Source: Pseudomonadota bacterium (GTDB taxonomy: Bacteria; Pseudomonadota; Alphaproteobacteria; Rhizobiales; Rhizobiaceae). Taken from it: 5,157 bases of DNA. Below the pieces are notes generated by a model. That model saw only the letters and a program-made list of their open reading frames with translations. It had not been told where the DNA came from and made no database searches. Shown here piece after piece: positions 1 through 5,157 of this stretch. The translations under genes and the position numbers were made by a program. The stretch covers positions 1-5,157 of the forward strand of contig JAEWFU010000503.1 in the NCBI GenBank assembly GCA_023388675.1, read 5' to 3'. The stretch's first letter is position 1. The number at the start of each line of letters is the position of its first letter.

Positions 1-2258
1 TTGGGCGGCTGGCCGCGTTCGTCGCGAACCCGTTTCATGATCGCGTTCAGGTCCGGCGCGCCGGAGCCCGGCTCCAGCGGCTGGTTGGCCAGATGGGGAT
101 CCAGCGGGCTGTCGAGCTCGACGCTCGGTGCCGCGCTTTCAGCCTGCTTTGCATCCGGTGCGTCGCCGGTCTCGCTCTGCTGCTCTTTCTGCTCGGTGCC
201 AGCCTTGCGTCCCGAGAGCGCGCGCGTCAGGCCGCCGAGCATCGATACGCGCCCGCTGCCGGCCTTCGCGGTAGCGCCATCCGCATCGTTGCGAAGGGCA
301 TCGGCGGCGGCCTGTGCGGCTGCAGCAGCGGCGGTGCGCCTGGCTCCGCGGGCCGTATCCTTGTCGCCGGTGTTCGAAGCGATCACATCCGCCGCAGATA
401 TCGGCAATGCTTCGTTGGAAGGCTCGAGCGACGGGGTGCGGTCGGCGTCGAGAAGGGTCTGCCGCTGCGTAGCGGCGACCTTCGGCTCGCCAGTACCGCC
501 GGCCTCGATCGTGCCGAGCCTCCCGACGATCTTCAGGAGCGTGTCGTGGATGGCCTCGAACGTCTTGGCGTTGCGATCGTCGGATCGACGCGTGAGCGCC
601 TCCAGCGACTTCAGATCGTCCACGAGACCTGCGACCAGCGGCCCGTCGGTGCCTGCTCCCGCGAAGCGCCGAACCGTCTCTTCGGCCGCCTGTCTGGCGG
701 CCTCGATCACATCCTTGCGGATTTCGACGATCGAATGCTCGATCTTGTCGAGCCGAGGACGGATATCTTCGTCCTCGCGTGCCGGCGAAGGCCTGGAAAG
801 GTGCGATGTGAGATCTGCGATCTGGGACTCCAGGCTCCGGATCAGATCCTTGTCGAGGCCGGGCTGAAGCAGCGACGATTCGAGCTTGCTCGACATCGTA
901 TCCATGCGCGCTTCGAGCGAACGGATCGCCCGTTCGTCCGCTGGCGCTGCAGGCTGCTGCTCGAGCCGCGCGGCGAGATCAGCGAAACGTGCGTCCATCG
1001 CCTCGATGAAGCGGGCGTCATGGGCGGCATCCGCACCGCTGCCGTCGAGGCGTGACGCGACGCTTTCCAGCCTCCGCTCCAGGTCACGGAAAAGGACCTG
1101 TCCTTGGGCGACGGAATCCTCATGGCGCTGTTCAAGCATCGTCGAGATCGAGGCGAACCGATCCTCGAGCCCGCGGAAAGCATGGTCGATGTCCGGCTGC
1201 GCCGGGGCCTGCTCGAGCTTGTAGGAGATCGTGTCGATCCGCTCGGCGAGGCGCTCGATGACCTGCTCGGGCAGGTCTACGCGCTGGGAGATGTCCTCGA
1301 TACGGTTGGACAGCGCCGCGAGTTGGTCGACAAGCACGCCGGACTGGCTCCCCCCGGCGGATTCGTCGAGCTGGCGGGCCAGCGCGGAAATGCGCGCCTC
1401 GATGCGCTCGAACGGTTCCGGGTCGAACGCGCTCGCGCGGCTGGAGCCGGACGAGGCCGCCACGGCGCGGGAAATTTCGTTGAGCCGCTCCTCGATCGCG
1501 TCGAGCGCTTCCGGGCCGATGCGATCCTGCTGATGGGCAAACTGGTCGACCGTCGTCGCCAGGATTTTCATCTTGTCTTCCAGCGAGCGCAGCGCGACTG
1601 ACGTGGGCAGCGCATTGACGGCCTCGCCGATCTGCTCCAGCCGCGTGCTCAGCGCCTGCAGCGCCGGGTCGTCGACGTTGCCGCCGCCGACATTCGAGAC
1701 CTGGCTGGCGATGTCGCTCCAGCGCTGGTCGAACTCACTCCACCGGCGATCGAACGATTGCACCGTATCTTCCCGGGCCAGCTTGCCGAGGGCGTTCTTT
1801 ACCTGCTCCATTTCGAGGCGAAGCATGTTGACCTGCCGGTCGTCGCTTTGCTCGGCGAGCTTGTGGATCATGCCGGACAGGCGTTCGAACTCCGCGCGGA
1901 GATCTGCTGTCTGGCTCGCCGAGCCGGAACGCTGCAATGCGTCCTCGATTTCCTTTTTGAGCGCGGTGAACTCGCGGCGCAGGCCGGAGCCCATCTGGTC
2001 GCGCAAGTCGCGGCGAAGGGCGCTCAGCTCCGAGGACAGGTCAGCAGTGGACAGGCGATCCTCGCGCCAGGCGCGTTCATAGTGATCGGGGCGCGGGTCA
2101 CGAGACGGCTGGCGATGAAGATCGTGGCGATCATCGTAGGGTCTGCGGATCCTCGTCTCCAACTCGTCCAGACTGCTGGCAATGTCTTCGAGCGACGTGC
2201 TGGCCTTGCGCCGGCGACCTGCATTGATCGAATCGAGATAGGAGCGTCTGTTGTTCAT
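1..2258 (-). CDS. podJ: PodJ-like polar organelle/localization factor, N-terminal part (partial at left edge)
   Basis: An uninterrupted minus-strand frame gives 752 residues before the window ends. PodJ proteins are polar scaffolds that recruit cell-cycle and polar-growth factors; rhizobial members have a cytoplasmic coiled coil, one membrane segment, then Sel1 repeats and a peptidoglycan-binding domain. Visible here: an N-terminus MNNRRSYLDSINAGRRR typical of the rhizobial family; coiled coil from about residue 75 to 580, with a motif of the form LExRIxxIxxxLE recurring about every 28 residues between 176 and 515; an Ala-rich stretch (643-653); an acidic/Gln-rich linker; and a family-type segment near 727-750 (PLEPGSGAPDLNAIMKRVRD). 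The membrane segment and Sel1 region would lie beyond the left edge. The start at 2258 fits the family N-terminus. An in-frame ATG at 2306 would add 16 residues (MSNPPAFRRS...). Neither start has a strong Shine-Dalgarno. The family call rests on remembered relatives; a generic coiled-coil Sel1 protein is the alternative. Confidence 0.8.
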   Translation of the reverse strand, partial: MNNRRSYLDSINAGRRRKASTSLEDIASSLDELETRIRRPYDDRHDLHRQPSRDPRPDHYERAWREDRLSTADLSSELSALRRDLRDQMGSGLRREFTALKKEIEDALQRSGSASQTADLRAEFERLSGMIHKLAEQSDDRQVNMLRLEMEQVKNALGKLAREDTVQSFDRRWSEFDQRWSDIASQVSNVGGGNVDDPALQALSTRLEQIGEAVNALPTSVALRSLEDKMKILATTVDQFAHQQDRIGPEALDAIEERLNEISRAVAASSGSSRASAFDPEPFERIEARISALARQLDESAGGSQSGVLVDQLAALSNRIEDISQRVDLPEQVIERLAERIDTISYKLEQAPAQPDIDHAFRGLEDRFASISTMLEQRHEDSVAQGQVLFRDLERRLESVASRLDGSGADAAHDARFIEAMDARFADLAARLEQQPAAPADERAIRSLEARMDTMSSKLESSLLQPGLDKDLIRSLESQIADLTSHLSRPSPAREDEDIRPRLDKIEHSIVEIRKDVIEAARQAAEETVRRFAGAGTDGPLVAGLVDDLKSLEALTRRSDDRNAKTFEAIHDTLLKIVGRLGTIEAGGTGEPKVAATQRQTLLDADRTPSLEPSNEALPISAADVIASNTGDKDTARGARRTAAAAAAQAAADALRNDADGATAKAGSGRVSMLGGLTRALSGRKAGTEQKEQQSETGDAPDAKQAESAAPSVELDSPLDPHLANQPLEPGSGAPDLNAIMKRVRDERGQPP

Positions 2259-2280
2259 CGAAACGTCCGTCGCCGCTGAT

Positions 2281-2296
2281 CGCCGGAAAGCCGGCG
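2281..2296 (-). repeat. 6-bp inverted repeat in the podJ-like leader
   Basis: CGCCGG, a 4-nt loop, then CCGGCG form a perfect GC-only hairpin. In the minus-strand transcript it ends about 22 nt upstream of the ATG at 2258. If translation started at 2306 it would lie inside the coding region. There is no T-tract after it, so it is not a terminator. A role in translation of the podJ-like mRNA is possible but is only inferred from position. Confidence 0.35.
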
Positions 2297-2407
2297 GGTT
2301 GCTCATTCTTGCTCGAAGGTTTCCCGGCGTTTCGCCAGTATCGGCAGCAGTACTGGGTTCCCCTCGGCGGAAGGCTCCGTAAGCAACGAAAAACAGGATA
2401 ACCACGG

Positions 2408-2412
2408 GACTC
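2408..2412. promoter_or_regulatory. GANTC site (candidate CcrM methylation site) upstream of podJ-like gene
   Basis: The sequence is GACTC, which fits GANTC, the recognition site of the cell-cycle methyltransferase CcrM in alphaproteobacteria. It lies 150 bp upstream of the podJ-like start. Caulobacter podJ is known to respond to cell-cycle regulators and GANTC methylation. A 5-base site is common by chance, so only the position gives it weight. Confidence 0.3.
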
Positions 2413-2440
2413 CGTCCTGCGCACAATTCGCCGAACGTGG

Positions 2441-2455
2441 TAAACAAGCCGTTAA
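2441..2455. promoter_or_regulatory. CtrA-like binding site (TTAA-N7-TTAA, one mismatch)
   Basis: On the minus strand the element reads TTAA, 7 nt, TTTA, against the alphaproteobacterial CtrA consensus TTAA-N7-TTAA, so one base differs. It is flanked by GG/CC (GGTAAA at 2439-2444 and TTAACC at 2452-2457), and a third related element, TTACC, follows at 2462-2466. It lies about 185-195 bp upstream of the podJ-like start. CtrA control of podJ-type genes is plausible from cell-cycle studies, but binding here is inferred. Confidence 0.4.
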
Positions 2456-2518
2456 CCAAAATTACCATTTCGCTTATCCCGGCTTGGGAAGCGCGCTGCC
2501 TGCGGCAGGATTTCGCAC

Positions 2519-2547
2519 TTGCAGCATAACTTATATGCGCCTATATC
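2519..2547 (+). promoter_or_regulatory. Candidate sigma-70 promoter for the merR-family gene
   Basis: TTGCAG (2519-2524) and TATATC (2542-2547) are separated by 17 bp, close to the housekeeping consensus. Transcription would start near 2554 and give a leader of about 128 nt before the ATG at 2682. A short inverted repeat (GCATA/TATGC, 2524-2538) lies in the spacer and could bind a regulator. No start-site data support this. Confidence 0.4.
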
Positions 2548-2668
2548 CGCGCCAACCGACGGGTCGCGTTGCGAACCGTTTTTCGACGTTTGGTCCACTT
2601 GATCGGATGCTTGTTCGCCCCACTCGCATCCAATCGGCGCTTCTGCGGCGAGCCGAAGCGCAACGCAC

Positions 2669-2673
2669 GGGGA
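2669..2673 (+). promoter_or_regulatory. Ribosome binding site that sets the merR-family start
   Basis: GGGGA lies 8 nt before the ATG at 2682 and 11 nt before a second ATG at 2685. It supports a start here rather than the in-frame TTG at 2484, which would add 66 residues with no resemblance to MerR proteins. Confidence 0.65.
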
Positions 2674-2681
2674 ATTTTGGA

Positions 2682-3119
2682 ATGATGAACATGATGCCGG
2701 CCAGCGAAAGCATGGCCAATGCGTCGGAGCTTTCCGACGGCTACATACGTATCGGCGACATGGCCAAGCAGTTCGACGTGACGCTGCGCACCCTTCGCTT
2801 CTACGAGGACAAGGGTCTGCTGAACCCGAAGCGCGAGGGCAATACGCGCCTCTACACGCAGCGCGACGTGACCCGCCTGAAGCTGATCATGCTCGGCCGC
2901 AAGGTCGGTTTCTCGCTGCGCGAGGTCAAGCAGATCATGGACATGTACGATCCCGATTCCGGCAACGCGAAGCAGCTTCGTACGCTGCTCGACAAGTCCG
3001 AGCGCCAGCTCGGCCGGCTGGAAAAGCAGCGCCTCGCCATCGAGGACGCGATCGGCGACCTGAAGAGCGCGATGAACACCTGGCGTTCCGCACTTGCGTT
3101 GCGGCAGGCTTCCGCCTGA
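2682..3119 (+). CDS. MerR-family transcriptional regulator, LiuR-like
   Basis: A 145-residue protein with a MerR winged-helix domain after a short, variable 20-residue leader. YIRIGDMAKQFDVTLRTLRF (21-40) is the helix-turn-helix; YEDKGLLNPKREGNTRLYTQ and the following RDVTRLKLI form the wing and second helical motif. GRKVGFSLREVKQIMDMYDP (about 73-92) and a C-terminal dimerisation coiled coil (about 98-135) follow. I see no cysteine, so it is not a thiol or metal sensor of the MerR/CueR/SoxR type. The motifs FYEDKGLL, a GRK(V/L)GFSL-type segment and MYDPD are like LiuR, which controls branched-chain amino acid and fatty acid catabolism genes in proteobacteria. A palindromic operator and an acyl-CoA dehydrogenase about 670 bp downstream fit that role. 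Its effector is unknown. The start at 2682 follows the GGGGA site; 2685 is nearly as good. Confidence 0.87.
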   Translation: MMNMMPASESMANASELSDGYIRIGDMAKQFDVTLRTLRFYEDKGLLNPKREGNTRLYTQRDVTRLKLIMLGRKVGFSLREVKQIMDMYDPDSGNAKQLRTLLDKSERQLGRLEKQRLAIEDAIGDLKSAMNTWRSALALRQASA

Positions 3120-3144
3120 TCGCCGGGCACTGAGAGCAATTTAG

Positions 3145-3175
3145 AAAGGGCCGCTTCGAGCGGCCCTTTTCTTTT
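3145..3175 (+). terminator. Rho-independent terminator between convergent genes
   Basis: An 11-bp perfect stem (AAAGGGCCGCT at 3145-3155, AGCGGCCCTTT at 3159-3169) with a 3-nt TCG loop is followed by a T-rich tail through 3175. It starts 25 nt after the merR-family stop and ends 3 nt before the 3' end of the minus-strand acyltransferase gene. Read from the other strand it is followed by TTTCTAAATT, so it may work in both directions, though best for the plus strand. Confidence 0.92.
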
Positions 3176-3178
3176 GGA

Positions 3179-3688
3179 TCAACCCTCCGGCTTCCAGAGC
3201 ATCTCGCGCGTGCTCATGTCGAGGAAGGTGGCGTGACGCTGCAGGATTGACCGCAATCCCGGCCCCATCATCGCATCGGGAAGCGGCGTAAAGCCATTCC
3301 GGCGGAACCAGGGCCCATTCCAGCGGGGCTGGCGGAATGTCGCCAGGACTGTGCCGGGAAGCCCCGACTGGCGCGCCTTTTCTTCCGCAGTAGCGAGCAG
3401 CGCGGCACCAATGCCTCGCCCGGACAGGTCCGGCTCGACCATGATGCTGGCGATATAGTTGAGACCGTCGATCGGCTGCATCAGCACGTAGCCCGCCAGG
3501 CGATCCTCGACTTCCGCCACGACGGTTTCACCGGTCGAGAAACGCTCGGCCGCGATGGCCGGCGCGGTGAGCGTGAAGCCGAAACCGTCGAGCGAGCGGT
3601 AGCGTTCATGGGCGTTGCGTTCGATGCACCGCAGCGCTTCGATCTCGTCGCGGCGGTGCGGGCGCAGTGCTATGTCGCTCGTTTGCAT
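3179..3688 (-). CDS. GNAT-family N-acetyltransferase
   Basis: A complete 169-residue protein. GNAT enzymes move an acyl group from acyl-CoA to an amine; the acceptor here cannot be told from sequence. Motif A is clear: IASIMVEPDLSGRGIGAALL (79-98) with the R/Q-x-x-G-x-G/A pyrophosphate loop around Gly90-Gly94, then a helix (ATAEEKAR). Motif B is PRWNGPWFRRNGF (121-133), an arrangement shared with small soluble GNAT proteins that carry a PWNAPFY..LGF motif and end in a GLRxIL...R.M segment, as this one does (GPGLRSIL, then TREMLWKP). No signal peptide or membrane segment is visible. It converges on the merR-family gene across the terminator and diverges from the acyl-CoA dehydrogenase. Its start at 3688 has only a weak ribosome site (GGAA about 11 nt upstream). 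Whether it takes part in fatty-acid metabolism is unknown. Confidence 0.85.
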   Translation of the reverse strand: MQTSDIALRPHRRDEIEALRCIERNAHERYRSLDGFGFTLTAPAIAAERFSTGETVVAEVEDRLAGYVLMQPIDGLNYIASIMVEPDLSGRGIGAALLATAEEKARQSGLPGTVLATFRQPRWNGPWFRRNGFTPLPDAMMGPGLRSILQRHATFLDMSTREMLWKPEG

Positions 3689-3731
3689 GGTCTGGTTCCG
3701 ATGGAGGAGGCGGCCATTAGCGCAGCTTTGT

Positions 3732-3751
3732 GACAGGCGGCGGACAGGCGG
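3732..3751. repeat. Direct repeat of GACAGGCGG, 11-bp period
   Basis: GACAGGCGG occurs at 3732-3740 and again at 3743-3751, one helical turn apart, in the divergent intergenic region 44 bp upstream of the acyltransferase start. It could be a two-site operator for that gene or a simple local duplication. I know no regulator for it. Confidence 0.4.
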
Positions 3752-3780
3752 AAGCCGCGATGGAAAATTGCCGCATCCTC

Positions 3781-3810
3781 ACAATTGACGTTTACGCAAA
3801 CGTCAATTGT
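3781..3810. promoter_or_regulatory. Perfect 30-bp palindromic operator upstream of the acyl-CoA dehydrogenase
   Basis: The left arm ACAATTGACGTTT (3781-3793) and right arm AAACGTCAATTGT (3798-3810) are exact reverse complements over 13 bp, with a 4-nt spacer ACGC. There is no T-tract, and it sits at a promoter rather than a gene end, so it is read as a protein-binding site and not a terminator. Dyad operators lying in the promoter spacer are typical of MerR-family regulators, and one is encoded nearby. The arm is longer than chance allows. Which protein binds it is inferred. Confidence 0.85.
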
Positions 3811-3817
3811 TGATAAT
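3785..3817 (+). promoter_or_regulatory. Candidate promoter of the acyl-CoA dehydrogenase gene, long spacer
   Basis: TTGACG (3785-3790) lies in the left arm of the palindrome, and GATAAT (3812-3817), 5 of 6 bases matching the -10 consensus, begins just after the right arm. The spacer is 21 bp, longer than the usual 17 and near the 19-20 bp of MerR-controlled promoters that need DNA distortion. Transcription would start near 3824 and give a leader of about 69 nt. On the minus strand the palindrome also presents TTGACG, but no good -10 follows, so the promoter appears to face right. Confidence 0.55.
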
Positions 3818-3880
3818 GTGCTTTCGGATCCTGGCTTCGCCGTGGAACGATCCCGCGCGGCGAAGATTTGCCCGACCTTT

Positions 3881-3885
3881 GGAGG
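3881..3885 (+). promoter_or_regulatory. Strong ribosome binding site of the acyl-CoA dehydrogenase gene
   Basis: GGAGG lies 7 nt before the ATG at 3893, near-ideal spacing. It fixes the start together with the family-typical N-terminus MPTYKAP. Confidence 0.85.
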
Positions 3886-3892
3886 ACTTTTC

Positions 3893-5157
3893 ATGCCGAC
3901 CTACAAGGCGCCCGTCGCGGACACCCTGTTCGTTCTCAATGATGTGCTTGGCTACGAGCGCTATGCCAACCTGCCCGGCTTTTCCGATGCCGGCCCGGAT
4001 GTGCTCGAAGCGATCCTCGAAGAGGCGGCAAGGCTTGCCGAAAACGTCATGCATCCGCTTAACCGCGTGGGCGACGAGCAGGGCTGCACGCGCAACGCCG
4101 ACGGTTCGGTGACGACGCCGAAGGGCTTCAAGGAAGCCTACGACCAGTATCGTGAGGGCGGCTGGATGGGGTTGTCGGTGCCGGCCGAATATGGTGGCCA
4201 GGGTCTGCCTTATGCGGTTCACACCGCGCTGGGCGAATATCTGTCTTCGGCCAACATGGCGCTGATGATGTATCCGGGCCTGACACAGGGTGCGATCGCG
4301 GCGATTCTTGCGCACGGCTCGGACGAGCAGAAGCAGACCTTTGTACCGAAAATGACCGAAGGTGTCTGGACCGGCACCATGAACCTGACCGAGCCGCATT
4401 GCGGCACCGATCTCGGCATGCTGCGCACCAAGGCTGTGCCTGCCGGCAACGGCAGCTACAGGATTTCCGGCCAGAAGATCTTCATCTCGGCCGGCGAGCA
4501 TGACATGAGCGAGAACATCATCCATCTGGTGCTGGCCCGCATCGAGGGCGCGCCGGAGGGCGTGAAGGGCATCTCGCTGTTCATCGTGCCGAAGTTCAAG
4601 CTGGATGCAGACGGCAACCCCGGCGAGCGCAACGCGGTGTCCTGCGGCTCCATCGAGGAGAAGATGGGCATTCACGGCAACTCGACCTGCGTGATGAACT
4701 ATGACGAGGCCGAGGGGTATTTGATCGGCCAGGAGAATGGCGGCCTCAAGGCCATGTTCGTGATGATGAACGAAGCGCGCCTGGGCGTCGGGCTGCAGGG
4801 TCTCTCGATGGGCGAGATCGCCTATCAGAATGCCGTGGCCTACGCGAAGGAGCGTATTCAGGGTCGCTCGCTTTCCGGCCCCAAGGCCCCCGACAAGAAG
4901 GCCGACCCGATCATCGTCCACCCGGACATCCGCCGCAAGCTGATGGTGATGCGCGCGTTCAACGAGGCCGGCCGCGCGCTGGTGCTGTGGACCGCGCTCA
5001 AGTCCGACGTCGCGCATCGTTCGGGCGACGAGAACGACCGTCAGACGGCCGACGATCTGCTCGGCCTGATGACCCCGATCATCAAGGGCGTGCTGACCGA
5101 CAAGGGCTTCGAGCACGCGGTCATGGCGCAGCAGGTGTTCGGCGGACATGGCTACAT
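3893..5157 (+). CDS. Long acyl-CoA dehydrogenase of the DmdC/FadE-like type (partial at right edge)
   Basis: The first 421 residues of a flavoenzyme that oxidises an acyl-CoA to the 2-enoyl-CoA, passing electrons to ETF. The N-terminus [19 protein letters not shown] is the short leader domain of the roughly 590-600-residue alphaproteobacterial class, which carries an extra C-terminal domain. Then come the helical N-terminal domain (about 35-155), the beta domain with the FAD/substrate motif [11 protein letters not shown] (165-175), [12 protein letters not shown] (193-204), [16 protein letters not shown] (256-271), and the C-terminal helical domain with [15 protein letters not shown] (291-305). 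The window stops at FGGHGY (416-421); the catalytic Glu is expected about three residues later and is not seen. Databases often name this class 3-methylmercaptopropionyl-CoA dehydrogenase (DmdC), but the same family includes general fatty-acyl enzymes, so the substrate is open. In related genomes thiolase and hydroxyacyl-CoA dehydrogenase genes follow. Control by the upstream palindrome is likely. Confidence 0.93.
   Translation, partial: MPTYKAPVADTLFVLNDVLGYERYANLPGFSDAGPDVLEAILEEAARLAENVMHPLNRVGDEQGCTRNADGSVTTPKGFKEAYDQYREGGWMGLSVPAEYGGQGLPYAVHTALGEYLSSANMALMMYPGLTQGAIAAILAHGSDEQKQTFVPKMTEGVWTGTMNLTEPHCGTDLGMLRTKAVPAGNGSYRISGQKIFISAGEHDMSENIIHLVLARIEGAPEGVKGISLFIVPKFKLDADGNPGERNAVSCGSIEEKMGIHGNSTCVMNYDEAEGYLIGQENGGLKAMFVMMNEARLGVGLQGLSMGEIAYQNAVAYAKERIQGRSLSGPKAPDKKADPIIVHPDIRRKLMVMRAFNEAGRALVLWTALKSDVAHRSGDENDRQTADDLLGLMTPIIKGVLTDKGFEHAVMAQQVFGGHGY

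Larger units (their letters stand above)
2259..2681. other. Divergent intergenic region between the podJ-like and merR-family genes
   Basis: This 423-bp gap separates two divergent genes. I see no convincing small gene in it. It is more AT-rich around 2381-2470 than the flanking genes. It holds a CtrA-like TTAA/N7 element (2441-2455), a GANTC site (2408-2412), a candidate rightward promoter (2519-2547) and short inverted repeats: CGCCGG/CCGGCG at 2281-2296, CTGCC/GGCAG at 2496-2508 and GCATA/TATGC at 2524-2538. None of the hairpins has a T-run typical of a terminator. I could not pick a convincing sigma-70 promoter for the podJ-like gene on the minus strand. Confidence 0.7.

Noticed and set aside
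1..1601. Several plus-strand open frames of 100-320 codons across the podJ-like gene
   Set aside because: They overlap each other and the minus-strand coiled-coil frame, which has family motifs and heptad structure. Their products are Ser/Arg/Ala-rich low-complexity shadows without a ribosome site.
2585..2591. GACGTTT upstream of the merR-family gene (and AAACGTC at 2261-2267) as operator half-sites
   Set aside because: They match seven bases of the palindrome arm, but neither has an inverted partner at the right distance. Another copy occurs inside the acyl-CoA dehydrogenase gene, so chance explains them.
2484..2681. TTG start giving the merR-family protein 66 more N-terminal residues
   Set aside because: The extension has no MerR similarity and runs through the candidate promoter. 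The GGGGA site at 2669-2673 supports the ATG at 2682.
3145..3175. The hairpin as a mobile-element end or regulatory RNA
   Set aside because: The stem, short loop and T-tail right after a stop codon are fully explained as a terminator between convergent genes.
3670..3894. A 74-codon minus-strand frame across the divergent intergenic region
   Set aside because: It crosses the palindromic operator and the start of the acyltransferase gene in another frame. Its product has no recognisable feature.
3803..5149. A 448-codon open frame on the minus strand opposite the acyl-CoA dehydrogenase
   Set aside because: It lies fully antisense to a clear flavoenzyme gene. Its translation is rich in His, Arg, Ala and Leu, as expected from the complement of high-GC codons, and shows no domain I recognise. 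It also runs through the promoter and operator.

Overview
The window looks like chromosomal DNA from a high-GC alphaproteobacterium of the order Hyphomicrobiales (Rhizobiales), most like the Mesorhizobium/Sinorhizobium/Agrobacterium side. The evidence is the codon use, the rhizobial-type PodJ start, the DmdC-type long acyl-CoA dehydrogenase and candidate CtrA and GANTC elements. From memory, Sinorhizobium meliloti also has podJ next to a fatty-acid oxidation cluster, so the layout seems to be an ordinary conserved core locus. I see no insertion sequence, phage gene, CRISPR array, tRNA or rRNA.

Layout: (1) 1-2258, minus strand: the N-terminal 752 codons of a PodJ-like polar organiser, running off the left edge. 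It is almost entirely coiled coil, with a repeating unit of about 28 residues. (2) 2259-2681: a 423-bp divergent intergenic region with a possible promoter for the rightward gene, a CtrA-like TTAA/N7 element, a GANTC site and small hairpins. (3) 2682-3119, plus strand: a MerR-family regulator resembling LiuR. (4) 3145-3175: a strong hairpin terminator between convergent genes. (5) 3179-3688, minus strand: a GNAT-family acyltransferase. (6) 3689-3892: a 204-bp divergent intergenic region holding a perfect 13-bp inverted repeat (3781-3810) that overlaps the -35 box of a candidate promoter with an unusually long spacer. (7) 3893-5157, plus strand: the first 421 codons of a long acyl-CoA dehydrogenase, cut by the right edge just before the expected catalytic glutamate.

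How the parts may work together: the MerR protein is the best local candidate to bind the 30-bp palindrome and control the acyl-CoA dehydrogenase, and perhaps thiolase and hydratase/dehydrogenase genes beyond the right edge. The PodJ-like gene diverges from this module and probably follows cell-cycle control instead. The most useful observations are the palindromic operator/promoter pair and the 28-residue repeat. I found no evidence of a wholly new system. Long open frames opposite the podJ-like and acyl-CoA dehydrogenase genes are best read as high-GC antisense shadows.
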